NCBI GenBank assembly: GCA_037127315.1
Contig: JBBBDQ010000445.1
Coordinates: 2,586,501 to 2,650,500 of the forward strand
Length of the DNA: 64,000 bases
Reading direction: 5' to 3'
Source of the DNA: Ascarosepion bandense
Lineage: Eukaryota; Mollusca; Cephalopoda; Sepiida; Sepiidae
The position numbers and the translations under genes were made by a program. The notes beneath the pieces are model-generated. The model worked only from the letters and a program-made list of their open reading frames with translations. It did no database searches and had not been told where the DNA came from. Position 1 is the first letter of the stretch. Each line of letters opens with the position of its first letter. This document shows positions 1-12,184 of the stretch, in pieces.

Positions 1-1030
1 AACACCCGGTTAGTGTTTGTTAATCTGAAAACATTTCGCGTGAAAAAAAAAACAAAAAACTTAGAAATCGAAAATTGTTTCGAATGGCGGTAGATACTGA
101 AAAATTGGATTAAACATTATTCAGATTAGATCATATTTTTCTACGAACAAAGAATTATGATGTCGAAAATTTTGACTTTCGTAAAGCCTCAAGCTGTTGG
201 AAATTCTGTAATGATAGTTCGCTCGGAACAAGAAGTAAAACCAGTAGAATTATTCAACGTGCCGACTCTGGGTACGAAATGATATTTACTCATTGGTAAG
301 ATGACGTCAGATGATTAGAATGAATGCCACTAGCAACTTCTAGTTGCGGGGCTGACGTATTAAACGGCAAGGATTCCCATAAGCCGGACTCTGTCGTCTG
401 TGGTTTCCTGGACACAAATGATGTTGGCTCTTTCGTGCAAAAAAAAAAAAAAAAAAAGTAGATAAATAAACATACAACAAAAGCCAGTAGTCATTGATAA
501 TTTCCAGAGATTCTTGTGCGGAGAAATATCAAAGGATTCAGTTTCCAATTAAATGAAGTGTTTCCCATGATTCACCACTCAAAGCAGACGATACAAGGTG
601 CCATTTTGTTTTACACTTTTTTCATTTCTTTTATTTTTATTTTTATTTAAGCTGGATCGAATATCGATTGTTGCTTTTGAAGATGGGCTTGGGAATGAGC
701 TAAGAGAACAGTTGAAATAATTAAGGATTGGCGAAACCTTTAGAGTGGAAGAGGAACCGGAAGAAAATTGATTAAACATTTGAGGTTTGATCACTCATTG
801 CCTGCTTGTTAAACTTGCAATATTTATTATAAGTAGGGATAAACTAGAATGTTTCTACTTACACGGCTTACATTCGATATATCGTTTTCATTTTTGTTGT
901 TGTCATCACAAAGTTCCTGCCGTTGTCCATTCTGGTCCTCATTAGCTGTATATAGATCCGGGTAAACTAAAGAAAATTCCGAACTATGTTGTTTTTAATC
1001 TACGGAGGTTGACAGCTCTTGTCACACTGC
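1..1030. other. No gene or recognised repeat
   Basis: AT-rich sequence with short A and T runs. The small open frames at 360-548 and 579-794 (minus) have low-complexity translations and no recognisable domain. I see nothing supportable here. Confidence 0.5.
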
Positions 1031-1031
1031 T

Positions 1032-1032
<1 letters not shown>

Positions 1033-1094
<62 letters not shown>

Positions 1095-1104
1095 CATTCT
1101 GTTC

Positions 1105-1167
<63 letters not shown>

Positions 1168-1177
1168 CATTCTGTTC

Positions 1178-1224
<47 letters not shown>

Positions 1225-1241
1225 CATTCTGTTCATTATCA

Positions 1242-1298
<57 letters not shown>

Positions 1299-1309
1299 CA
1301 GTTTGTTCA

Positions 1310-1370
<61 letters not shown>

Positions 1371-1380
1371 CATTCTGTTC

Positions 1381-1439
<59 letters not shown>

Positions 1440-1449
1440 CATTCTGTTC

Positions 1450-1500
<51 letters not shown>

Positions 1501-1510
1501 CATTCTGTTC

Positions 1511-1565
<55 letters not shown>

Positions 1566-1575
1566 CATTCTGTTC

Positions 1576-1628
<53 letters not shown>
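1033..1628. repeat. Compound (ATCT)n microsatellite with periodic spacers
   Basis: About 600 bp of ATCT repeats is broken eight times by a short spacer of the type CTCATTCTGTTCATT, once as CTCAGTTTGTTCAT. Blocks between spacers are roughly 40-70 bp. Both forward frames are open through it (SIYL-type peptides), which follows from the repeat and is not evidence of coding. The same spacer recurs in the array at 28137-28490. Confidence 0.95.
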
Positions 1629-1639
1629 TACTTAGTGGC

Positions 1640-1920
1640 ATAGTAAGAAACACAGCAGCCACACCTAGTGAAGTGAGACTGTGTTCCGATACTCCAACAA
1701 TGAAATCACGTGAGAAATGAGTAAATGAAAACAGTCATGTTTAAACCCTGGCTGCATTCGTACCGTTTAAACAAAACGCGTAACATGAGTGGCATTTACC
1801 ATTTTTTCAGCCACCTACACACATACGCGCATATATATATATTTACAAATATTTTGTAAACATGTCAGATTAAATAAATTGCTCACAATATGTTTGCTTA
1901 TTTTTAATAAAATCCGTTCA
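1640..1920. other. No recognised feature
   Basis: Ordinary AT-rich sequence between the ATCT array and the foldback that starts near 1922. I see nothing to annotate. Confidence 0.4.
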
Positions 1921-1921
1921 T

Positions 1922-2388
1922 ACTCACGGATAATCTTTCGCGTATTACAATCAAAAGATGCCAGAAATGAGCTCTAAAGTTGACATTATCATGATTTCTC
2001 AAGGTACCCAAGCACTTTCAACGTCTTTCCGAGGTCATCTACAGGGGTGTAAGCTATAGTAACAAATGTAACCGTGAACTGCGTTCCTAAAAATTACTGT
2101 ACATTTTTTCCTGCTTCAAGCATAGCGATTGACAAATTGCTAGCGTGAAACTAATCCAAAATGGATTTTTTTATATGTTGTAACGTCATGGTCATGCACG
2201 TTTAATTTTTAGCAACACAGTTTTCCGGTTACATTTGTTACCATAACTCACACCCCTGAAGATGACCTCGGAAAGTGGTTGAAAGTACTTGGGTACTTTA
2301 AGAAATGCATGAAAATAATATCCATCCACGTTGCAGCTCATTTCTGACATGTTTTGATTGTAATACGCGAAAGATTACCTGTGATTAT
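1922..2388. repeat. Foldback element with ~163-bp inverted arms and hammerhead-like cores
   Basis: The arm at 1922-2084 is the imperfect reverse complement of 2225-2388, around a ~140-bp spacer. Each arm carries a hammerhead-like core. On plus, CTGAAGA at 2256 and GAAA at 2281 enclose a GACC/GGTT stem. On minus, CTGTAGA and GAAA occupy 2038-2044 and 2016-2019. Both are followed by GTRCTTGGGTA. Penelope-like elements are known to carry hammerhead motifs and inverted terminal repeats, so this may be a remnant of such a repeat. No coding sequence remains. Confidence 0.6.
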
Positions 2389-2399
2389 GATTGGTTGTT

Positions 2400-2767
2400 T
2401 TGTTTTTATGGCATATCAACACCTCGGCGGGTCATTTATTGCCAACTAAATTTTATTTATTTATTGCTGGTAATACCTTTTTCTTTCAACAATTTATTGT
2501 TGTTTTTATACAAGTTTTGTGTCCAGTAATACTTTTTTTTCTTTTCGAGTATCAAGATTCATTGGGATTTGTTTTTAAAGGCAGGGTCCCCAAGTCCTAC
2601 CCTTGTTATTTAACCCATAACTGGAGGGAAGGGACGGATTAATACCTTTCCCAAGGGTACCAGTGCCGAAGTGAATGCAGATAATTCAACTGGAATTCGA
2701 ACTCGGCTCACCGATTTCTCTTTCCGAGCCGACATCCACTGCACCACAACGCTTACAGCACCTGGTA
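2400..2767 (-). mobile_element. Composite SINE (tRNA head, core, long 3' tail, 5S remnant)
   Basis: On minus, the order is: the last 17 nt of a 5S-like sequence (2751-2767), a tRNA-like head with box-B-like GTTCGAATTCC, the shared SINE core (CCTTGGGAAAGGTATTAATC), and a ~220-bp tail reaching about 2400. The tail is shared with the copy at 4245-4917 and differs from the tail of the other SINEs in the window. Confidence 0.75.
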
Positions 2768-2843
2768 GAGTAGACACTGTTTTTTCAAAGTCTACCATTC
2801 TTCCAGAGTGCTCAACCAGTGAGTGAGAGCGTACTTCAGATTA

Positions 2844-2845
<2 letters not shown>

Positions 2846-2900
<55 letters not shown>
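2846..2900. repeat. (AT)n microsatellite
   Basis: A pure TA dinucleotide run. Similar AT runs occur near 12910, 13349, 25873, 27437, 29170, 29940, 30197, 30723, 31381, 33136, 33641, 33841, 37129, 39758, 40361, 44505, 45082, 50164, 50317, 53169, 53907, 54583, 57225, 57562, 59503 and 63465. Many lie exactly at transposon ends. Confidence 0.95.
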
Positions 2901-2902
<2 letters not shown>

Positions 2903-2904
2903 AT

Positions 2905-3126
2905 AAGATTAAATAAATTATGTCTATATTATATGAATAGATTTTTCTTCTTTAATCCGACTTTTCTCATTTAATCCGACATTGTTCATATGGGACTAGT
3001 TAGGATTTCACAGAGTCTTTGAGGTATTATGGTGTTTGTAGTAAGAATGGTCAGTAAGAATGTGATGTTTTGGTGTAAGGAATATTTTATAGTCTGCTTG
3101 GGTCAGCGAATGAGTTAAGATATTAA
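2905..3126. other. No recognised feature
   Basis: AT-rich sequence without a recognisable gene or repeat. Confidence 0.35.
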
Positions 3127-3440
3127 CCTTTTTTTTAAATAATCATGTCGCCCCAAGCAAGGTATTTTACTGCCACTGTTTTGCAGGGGGTTACTTAGAA
3201 AGAAAGTTATGAAAAAGAGTGACAGGTTATAGGAGGTTTCAGGAAGTGGGTAAGAGAAGGATGACTGTGGCCATAAAGTGAGGGATCAGTTTATATATTG
3301 ATTGTAATGTGAAATTGATCACCCACTTTATATCCACATTATAATAGTAAAGAATTTTTTTAATAATCATTTCGTCCCAAGCAAGGCATTTTACTGCCAC
3401 TGTTTTGCAGGGGGTTACATAGGAGGGAAGTTATTAGAAA
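3127..3440 (-). mobile_element. Two LINE 3' ends with a short palindromic element between
   Basis: Two minus-strand copies of a non-LTR 3' terminus (consensus ...CCCCTGCAAAACAGTGGCAG... ending in poly(A)) lie at 3127-3265 and 3345-3440. Between them, 3267-3337 is a 71-bp inverted-repeat element starting GTGGCCATAAAG and ending TTTATATCCAC. The same tail-palindrome-tail order occurs on plus at 22740-23060, so it is probably a duplicated composite. Confidence 0.75.
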
Positions 3441-3444
3441 GTGA

Positions 3445-4240
3445 CATAAATAGTTAAGTTATTTTGAGTCAGATGAAGTTCCAGCCTTTCCCGATCTCTA
3501 TTTTTTAGCCTTATACCGCTTTTTTTTTTTTTTTGTATATTAAACAAAAATAAATATCAGTAGACAAAATATCCCTTACCTGCGTGCCAGGGACACGTCA
3601 ACGTGTTGTAATGGCTAACAAGCCTGGCTTGCTTGATGAATTACGCTTCAGTAGTCAGTTTGATCCTCACTGGGTGTCTCATACTTTCGGCCTTGTGCCA
3701 CATCTAAGCTGTGCTTAGAAAATAATACAGATGTTTGAACCACCCCATTTCACTAGAGGGGTGGATCGGTAGTGGCAAGCGCAACCGACGGGGGTTGAGC
3801 GTACGCGTTCGGGTTTCCCACACTAAATATGACTTTGTGTCACATCGTGTCTTAGACGAGGTGAATATCTATACAAAATGTTCTCGGCAGAGTGTAAGCC
3901 CTATGGTCCCCCACCTTAAATAATTGACCTTGTGTCGCGTCCTGCCCCGGTGGGGACTATAGGTAATTATCTACACAAAATTCCTCTTACTTTGTTTCAC
4001 TTAAGCAGAATAAATACCGACAAAATTTACAATTACGCAATTTCTAAAAGATAAACCATTAGGAACTGAGTGTTTTTCATCTAAAAATGATTTATGACTA
4101 AAATTATCTTTTCAACTGGCTGTTTCAGTTAATTTAGCCGAAGGAAGCTAAAATGGATGCATTTTCAACCTTCTAAGATTAAAAAAAAAGCATAATTCTG
4201 AATTACAAAATTTGTAGTGAAAGGTATTTTGAAAATGTGA
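3445..4240. other. Unclassified, partly GC-richer repeat-like segment
   Basis: The part at about 3580-3970 is richer in G+C than its surroundings. It holds two related sub-blocks, each containing TTGTGTC and a downstream ATCTAYACAAAA, near 3833 and 3930, so it looks like an old repeat. A stretch around 3760-3820 is vaguely tRNA-like but does not fold convincingly. No gene seen. Confidence 0.3.
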
Positions 4241-4490
4241 TTATGTTGGTTGGTTGTTTTGTTTTTATGGCACATCAACACCTCAACGGGTCATTCATTT
4301 CTAACTAAATTTCATTTATTTATTGCTGGTAATACCTTTTTCTTTCAACAATTTATTGTTGTTTTAATATAAGTTTTTTGTCTAGTAATACTTTTTTCTT
4401 TTCGAATATCAAGATTCATTGGAATTGGTTTTTAAGGGCAGGGTCCCCAAGTCTAACTCTTGTTATTTAACCCATAACTAGAGGGAAGCC

Positions 4491-4664
4491 CGGTTCACAC
4501 TTCACCCACATCTATTGAACAGGTGAAGAGGCTCATCCCTTGTTTCCTGTTTAGGATGCGGTTTCCGGTTTTCTCTTTTCTAATCTTCTCACTCTTATGT
4601 AGCCCCCTGCACATCAGTGGCGTTACCGCCTTGCTTGGGGTGATATGATTAAAAAAAAAAAAGT
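4491..4664 (+). mobile_element. Truncated LINE 3'UTR with poly(A)
   Basis: About 174 bp starting CCCGGTTCACACTTCACCC and ending GATATGATTAAAAAAAAAAAA. It interrupts the composite SINE between its AGAGGGAAG and GACGGATCAATACC segments. Related tails occur near 15800, 16880, 17720, 31440 (minus) and 42380. Confidence 0.8.
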
Positions 4665-4800
4665 GACGGATCAATACCTTTCCCAAGGGTACCAGTGCTT
4701 AAGTGAATGCAGGGTATCCAACTGGAATTCGAACTCGGCTCACCGATTTCTCTTTTCGAGCCGATATCCACTGCACCACAACGCACATCCGTCACTAAAA

Positions 4801-4917
4801 GCTTACAGCACCTGGTATTCCCAAGCGGTAACTCATATAAGTACTGACCAGGCTCAACGTTGCTTAACTTCAGTGATCGAGCGGGAACCGGTGTATTTAA
4901 TGTGATATGGCCGTAGC
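4801..4917 (-). pseudogene. 5S rRNA-derived sequence
   Basis: The 117-nt reverse complement reads as animal 5S rRNA: GCTACGGCCATA at the start, GTTAAGCAACGTTGAGCC and CAGTACTTATATGAG inside, and GGGAATACCAGGTGCTGTA at the end. It has several substitutions in conserved positions and is joined to a SINE head, so I take it as repeat-derived rather than a working 5S gene. Confidence 0.85.
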
Positions 4918-4919
4918 CT

Positions 4920-5780
4920 GTGATTATGTAACAGATCAGTTAGCTTGATGCTGTAAGTGGGTAATTTGGGTGTAAGGTGCCCAAATCAATATTGCTTGAG
5001 TTCTCAATCAATATTTTCTGAAAAAAAGGAATAAATTTGATTTTAAATTAACTCGATATAAACATTTCCTCAACTAAAAATGACCTCTGCAGTTTGGTCA
5101 TGTAACGCTGAAATGAATGTTTCAGTTACTGTTTAAAATGCTGCTGCAATGGTTGAATTATTGGCTTTCCGGCAGATATAACCAATTTTTAACTTGATTT
5201 TATCTTATTGCATGAATTACAGGAATAATGGTGGATGTCAGTTTTGATACCCGTCTTTATTAAGGTGCAAAAAAGCAAGAGAAAATGCTCTTCAAAATGC
5301 GCATGCGTACAATATACGTCTGCAAATAGTGCACAAAATGGCTACATTACCCCCACTGAAAAAAAAAACCTACACACGATGTTTCTGTTTATCTGCTCAT
5401 AAACGTTGGAAATCAACTGTATACTGTAAGAAAAATAAAAATAAAAATAAAAATAAAAATAAAAAGAAGGAAAATGAATCATTTTTCCGGTCTTCAGCTA
5501 AACACAAATGAAGTCATGTCCGTGAAATCCCCGAGGCGTTTGAAAGCAGTCATTAATCAGCAGTTCATCTCGTCACATGCAGTACAAAGCAGCCTTAGTC
5601 CAAACGGTTGACAATCAGAGTTGTTCATGGAGCGAAATTTTCTCTCAATTTATCCTTCTTTTCGTCGTAGAATTCCTTGATTGTCTATTGATTTAACCGA
5701 ACAGAAGAGACAATGTGATAGTTATTTGAAGCTCAGCTATTATTTCATGTAATCGGTGAAATGAGACGACCTCCGTCAGT
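4920..5780. other. No recognised gene; (AAAAT)n at 5430-5465
   Basis: AT-rich DNA with a short AAAAT tandem run at 5430-5465. The small open frame at 5329-5511 translates largely through this run and is not credible. Confidence 0.45.
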
Positions 5781-5891
5781 GTGATCGCTCTACTTTTACT
5801 TTCACTTTCCAAGTCCAGGTTTGTTTACGACGTGAACACTCCTTTTTTTTCACTTTCAGAATTCGCGTATATTTACTGTGTTTGCCGAGAG

Positions 5892-5895
<4 letters not shown>

Positions 5896-5957
<62 letters not shown>
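5896..5957. repeat. (GA)n microsatellite
   Basis: About 60 bp of pure GA dinucleotides. The open frames reading through on both strands are products of the repeat. Confidence 0.95.
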
Positions 5958-5960
<3 letters not shown>

Positions 5961-6149
5961 GTAAACAAACCCCAAAACGACAAGGTGAAAAAAAAAAACA
6001 CAAAAAGAGGAAAATGAAAGTGAAAGTGATAAAATAAAAATTAGAATCAGTTTATCAAGAAATAGTAGGAAAACGATGCTAAGGAAAATTTGAAAAAGCT
6101 AATGAAAGCCAATGATAAAGAAGTAGAGAGAGAAAGAGAGCTATTTATT

Positions 6150-6420
6150 CATTTCTTCTTCTTCTTCTTCTTCTTCTTCTTTGTACCCCGTCCCTTCAGG
6201 ACGTAGGCGATCATAGCTTTTCCCTATCCCTGGTGGCTCCTGAGCACGCCTTCTCCTGTTACACTATGCAATCCTCGTTCCGTCATCCACCTGATTAACA
6301 ATAAAAATGCAATGTCGCACGTACTCAAATTTAGAGTCAAAAAACCGTATTTAACAAAAAAACAAAAACAAAAAACAAAAACAAAAAACAAAACAAAAAC
6401 AAAAAACAAACAAATTGGGA
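6150..6420. repeat. (CTT)n and A-rich simple repeats
   Basis: A CTT run at 6150-6181 and an AAAAAC/AAAACA-type low-complexity tract at 6353-6413. The sequence between them is not recognised. Confidence 0.8.
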
Positions 6421-6799
6421 CAATCCAGAAGACATTTTTCTATTTCTTTTTAAATATATGTAAATCCCAAAATTTAGGATTAGATTGTTGGACTTTTTGG
6501 TATCTTATATACTGTGCTGTCACCCATGAGCCAACCCATTTTATAGTTCACCAATAGAAGGCTTAACTAGTCAGGAAGCTCAAAATATTCAATGCAACGT
6601 GTATAAAAGGCGGCCATATTTTTCCGAGTATTGGAGTTCAAATCCGATTCTGGAGAGTGTCTGATTCGAGAGTGATGGTCTTTGACGTTGTTTCATTGAA
6701 CAGAGGATACTCTTTAGCCATATACTATGCCGGACATGGTCAACAGATGCCAAGAGGATACTCTATATTCAGGAACGTTGTCAACATTACCTTCAATCC

Positions 6800-9700
6800 C
6801 TTACTTTGTGACCATCATTGACTGTTGTTGCTATATAATATACATTCGGGAGATTGATTCTCTATTATAATCAATACATAAACTGATCCCTGACTTTATG
6901 ACCATCATGGACTGTTGTTGCTATATAATATACATTCAGGAGATTGATTCTCTATTATAATCAATACATAAACTGATCCCTGACTTTATGACCATCATGG
7001 ACTGTTGTTGCTATATAATATACATTCAGGAGATTGATTCTCTATTATAATCAATACATAAACTGATCCCTGACTTTATGACCATCATGGACTGTTGTTG
7101 CTATATAATATACATTCGGGAGATTGATTCTCTATTATAATCAATACATAAACTGATCCCTGACTTTATGACCATCATGGACTGTTGTTGCTATATAATA
7201 TACATTTGGGAGATTGATTCTCTATTATAATCAATACATAAACTGATCCTTGACTTTGTGACCATCATGGACTGTTGTTGCTATATAATATACATTCGGG
7301 AGATTGATTCTCTATTATAATCAATACATAAACTGATCCCTGACTTTATGACCATCATGGACTGTTGTTGCTATATAATATACATTCAGGAGATTGATTC
7401 TCTATTATAATCAATGCATAAACCGATCCCTGACTTTAAGTGACCATCATGGACTGTTGTTACATAATAGCATATTCAGGAGATTGATTCTCTATTATAA
7501 TTAATACAACCGGATCCCTGACTTTAAGTACTATCATGGACTGTTGTTGCTAGCAATATACATTCGGGAGATTGATTCTCTATTATAATCAATACATAAA
7601 TCCGATCCCTGACTCTTATGACCATCATGGACTGTTGTTGCTAATATACATTCAGGAGATTGATCTCTTCATTATAATCAATACATACACTGATCCCGAC
7701 TTTGTGACCATCATGGACTGTTGCTACATAGTATATATTCGGGAGATTGATTCTCTATTATAATCATATAAACTGATCTCTTGACTTTGTAACCATCATG
7801 GACTGTTGTTGCTATATAATATACACTGGAGATTGATTCTTCGTTATAATCAATACAAACTGATCCTTTGACTTTGTGACCATCATGGACTGTTATTACA
7901 TAATATACATTCGGGAGATTGATTCTCTATTATAATCAATACAAACTGATCCCTGACTTCATGGACCATCATGGACTGTTGTTGCTATATAATATACATT
8001 CGGTAGATTGATTTCATTATAATCAATATATACACTGATCCCCTGACTTTGTGACCATCATGGACTGTTGTTGCTATATAGTATATACATTCGTAGATTG
8101 ATCTCTATTATAATCAATACAAACTGATCCTTGACTTTGTGACCATCATGGATTCGTTGTTGCTATATAATATACATTCGGAGATTGATTCTCTATTATA
8201 ATCAATACATAAACTGATCCTTGACTTGTGACCATCATGACTGTTGTTGCTATATAATATACATTCAGGAGATTGATTTCATTATAATCAATACATAAAC
8301 TGATCCTTGACTTTGCACCATCATGACTGTTGTTGCTATATAATATACATTCAGGAGATTGATTCTCTATTATAATCAATACAAACTGATCCTCGACTTT
8401 GCGACCATCATGGACTGTTGTTGCTATAATATACATTCAGAGATTGATTCTCTATTATAATCAATACATAAACTGATCCCTGACTTTGTGACCATCATGG
8501 ACTGTTGTTGCTATATAATAAACATTTGGGAGACGTATTCTTTATTATAATCAATACATAAACTGATCCTTGACTTTGTACCATCAGACTGTTGTTGCTA
8601 TATAATATACATTCAGGAGATTGATTCTCTATTATAATCAATAACATGCAAACTGATCCTGACTTTGTGACCATCATGGACTGTTGTTGCCATATAATAT
8701 ACATTCGGGAGATTGATTCTATTACAATCAATAGATAAACTGATCCCCATTTTAAGGACCATCATGGACTGTTGCTATATAATATACATTCGCATTATCC
8801 CTTATTATAATCAATACACAAACTGATCCTTGACTTTGTGACCATCATGGACTGTTGTTGCCACATAATATACATTCAGGAGATTGATTCCCTATTATAA
8901 TCAATACATGTTCTGATTCTGACTTTATGACCATCATGGACTGTTGTTGCCACAGTGTAATACATTCTAGAGATTGATTCACTATTATAATCAATAACAG
9001 CATAAACTGATCCCTGACTTTATGACCACTGTATCTGTTGTTGCTATATCAGGAGATTGATCTCTATTATAATCAATGCCTATAAACTGATCCTCGACTT
9101 TGGTAACTATCATGGACTGTTGTTGCTTTTGTATAATATACATTCAGGAGATTGATTCTCTATTATAATCAATACATAAACTGATCCCTGACTTATGACC
9201 ATCATGGACTGTTGTTGCTATATATTTATACATTTGTAGATTTATCTTCTATTATAATCAATACATAAAACTGATCCTTGACTTTAGTGACCATCATGAC
9301 TGTTGTTGCTATATAATATACATTCAGGAGATTGATTCTCTTTATTATAATCAATACATAAACTGATCCCTAATTTTATGACCATCATGGACTGTTGTTG
9401 CTATATAATAGCATTTGGGAGATTGATTCTCTATTATAATCAATACATAAACTAGATCCTTGACTTTAGGACCATCATAATCGTTGTTGCTATATAATAT
9501 ACATTCAGGAGATTGATTCTCTCTATTATAATCAATACACTAAACTGATCCCTGACTTTGTGACCATCATGACTGTTGTTACCATGTAATATAAGACTGG
9601 AGATTGATTCTCTATTATAGACCCAATACATAAACGATCCTCTTGACTTTATGACCATCATGGACTGTTGTTGCTATATAATATACATTCAGGAGATTGA

Positions 9701-12150
9701 TTTCATTATAATCAATACATAAACTGATCCCTGACTTTATGAATTCATCATGGACTGTTGTTACATATATAATATACATTCAGGAGATTGATTCTCTATT
9801 ATAATCAATACATAAACTGATCCTTTGACTTTATGACCATCATGGACTGTTGTTGCTATATAATATATCCATAGGAGATTGATTCTCTATTATGAATCAA
9901 TACATAAACTGATCCCTGACTTTATGACCATCAGTGACTGTTGTTGCTATATGGATAAGCATTCAGGAGATTGATTCTCTATTATAATCAATGACATAAC
10001 CTGATCCTTGACTTTGTGACCATCATGGACTGTTGTTGCTATAATATACATTCAGGAGATTGATTCTCTATTATAATCAATGTTATAAACTGATCCTTGA
10101 CTTTGTACTCATGGACTGTTGTTGCTATAATATACATTCAGGAGATTACCTTCTATTATAATCAACACATAAAACTGATCCCTGACTTTATGACCATCAT
10201 GGACTGTTGTTGTTGAGTATAATATACATTCAGGAGATTGATTCTCTTATTATAATCAATACATAAACTGATCCTTGAATTTGTGAAATCACCATAGACT
10301 GTTGTTGCTATATAATATATACATTCAGGAGATTGATTCTCTATTATAATCAATACATAAACTGATCCCTGACTTTATGACCATCATGGACTGTTGTTGC
10401 TATATAATATACATTCAGGAGATTGATTCTCTGTCATAATCAATACATAAACTGATCCTGATTTTGTGACCACCATGGACTGTTGTTGCTATATACTATA
10501 CATTCAGATTAGATTCTCTATTATAATCAATACATAAACTGATCCTCGACTTTGTGACCATCATGGACTCGTTGTTGGTATATAATATACATTCAGGAGA
10601 TTGATTCTCTATTATAATCAATACATAAACTGATCCCTGGCTTTATGACCATCATGGACTGTTGTTGCTATATAATATACATTCAGGAGATTGATTCTTC
10701 ATTATAATCAATATGATAAACTGATCCTTGACTTATGAATCTTCATCATAATTCGTTGTTGCTATATAATATACATTCAGGAGATTGATTCTTATAATCA
10801 ATAGTTATAACGTCCATCCCTGACTTTGTGACCATCATCGACTGTTGTTGCTATATAATATACATTCATTCTCTTTTATAATCAATACATAAACTGATCC
10901 CTGATTTTATGACCATCATGGACTGTTGTTGCTATATAATATACATTCAGGAGATTGATTCTCTATTATAATCAATACATAAACTGATCCTTGACTTTGT
11001 GACCATCATGGACTGTTGTTGCTATATAATATACATTCAGGAGATTGATTCTCTATTATAATCAATACATAAACTGATCCCTGACTTTATGACCATCATG
11101 GACTGTTGTTGCTATATAATATACATTCAGGAGATTGATTCTCTATTATAATCAATACATAAACTGATCCCTGACTTTGTGACCATCATGGACTGTTGTT
11201 GCTATATAATATACATTCAGGAGATTGATTCTCTATTATAATCAATACATAAACTGATCCTTGACTTTGTGACCATCATGGACTGTTGTTGCTATATAAT
11301 ATACATTCAGGAGATTGATTCTCTATTATAATCAATACATAAACTGATCCCTGGCTTTATGACCATCATGGACTGTTGTTGCTATATAATATACATTCAG
11401 GAGATTGATTCTCTATTATAATCAATACATAAACTGATCCTTGACTTTGTGACCATCATGGACTGTTGTTGCTATATAATATACATTCAGGAGATTGATT
11501 CTCTTTTATAATCAATACATAAACTGATCCCTGACTTTGTGACCATCATCGACTGTTGTTGCTATATAATATACATTCATTCTCTTTTATAATCAATACA
11601 TAAACTGATCCCTGACTTTATGACCATCATGGACTGTTGTTGCTATATAATATACATTCAGGAGATTGATTCTCTATTATAATCAATACATAAACTGATC
11701 CTTGACTTTGTGACCATCATGGACTGTTGTTGCTATATAATATACATTCAGGAGATTGATTCTCTATTATAATCAATACATAAACTGATCCCTGGCTTTA
11801 TGACCATCATGGACTGTTGTTGCTATATAATATACATTCAGGAGATTGATTCTCTATTATAATCAATACATAAACTGATCCTTGACTTTGTGACCATCAT
11901 GGACTGTTGTTGCTATATAATATACATTCAGGAGATTGATTCTCTTTTATAATCAATACATAAACTGATCCCTGACTTTGTGACCATCATCGACTGTTGT
12001 TGCTATATAATATACATTCATTCTCTTTTATAATCAATACATAAACTGATCCCTGACTTTATGACCATCATGGACTGTTGTTGCTATATAATATACATTC
12101 AGGAGATTGATTCTCTATTATAATCAATACATAAACTGATCCCTACACTT
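6800..12150. repeat. Satellite array, ~90-bp monomer, roughly 60 copies
   Basis: Head-to-tail monomers of exactly 90 bp in the clean parts (for example ACCATCATGG at 6901, 6991, 7081 and 7171). Each has an inverted repeat ATTGATT-9 nt-AATCAAT and ends in a block containing AAACTGATCCCTGACTTTAT. Copies at 6800-7430 and 10890-12150 are near-identical, while 7430-10880 is full of small indels. Open frames within it are short and inconsistent, so I do not regard it as coding. The block resembles half of the short palindromic element at 3267-3337. Confidence 0.97.
11101..12080. repeat. 441-bp higher-order repeat inside the satellite
   Basis: Variant monomers recur in a fixed order of five, recognised by TTGACTTTGTG, CTGGCTTTATG, TTGACTTTGTG, then a CTCTTTTATA monomer ending CATCATCGAC, then an 81-bp monomer with a 9-bp deletion (TACATTCATTCTC). 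The CATCATCGAC variant lies at 10831, 11542 and 11983. These spacings are 711 and 441 bp, which equal 8x90-9 and 5x90-9. Confidence 0.85.
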
Positions 12151-12184
12151 TATCCATAAATTATGGCGAATTTGACCAACATAG

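Larger units (their letters stand above)
4245..4917 (-). mobile_element. Composite 5S-tRNA SINE, split by a LINE 3' end
   Basis: Minus-strand order: a near full-length 5S rRNA-like unit (4917-4801), a ~12-nt linker, the tRNA-like head (GTTGTGGTGCAGTGGATATC), the shared SINE core, then the same long tail as the copy at 2400-2767. The core is interrupted at 4491-4664 by a plus-strand LINE tail, which is therefore younger. A 5S-tRNA chimera recalls AmnSINE1-type elements, but this is an independent observation from sequence. Confidence 0.8.

Noticed and set aside
1009..1720. Overlapping 208- and 233-residue open frames
   Set aside because: They are translations of an ATCT microsatellite with spacers; two frames are open because the repeat contains no stop codon.
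4801..4917. Functional 5S rRNA gene
   Set aside because: Substituted conserved positions and fusion to a SINE head; no 5S tandem cluster.
6800..12150. CRISPR-like regular repeat array
   Set aside because: The whole 90-bp unit repeats with no unique spacers, in clearly eukaryotic repeat DNA; it is a satellite.
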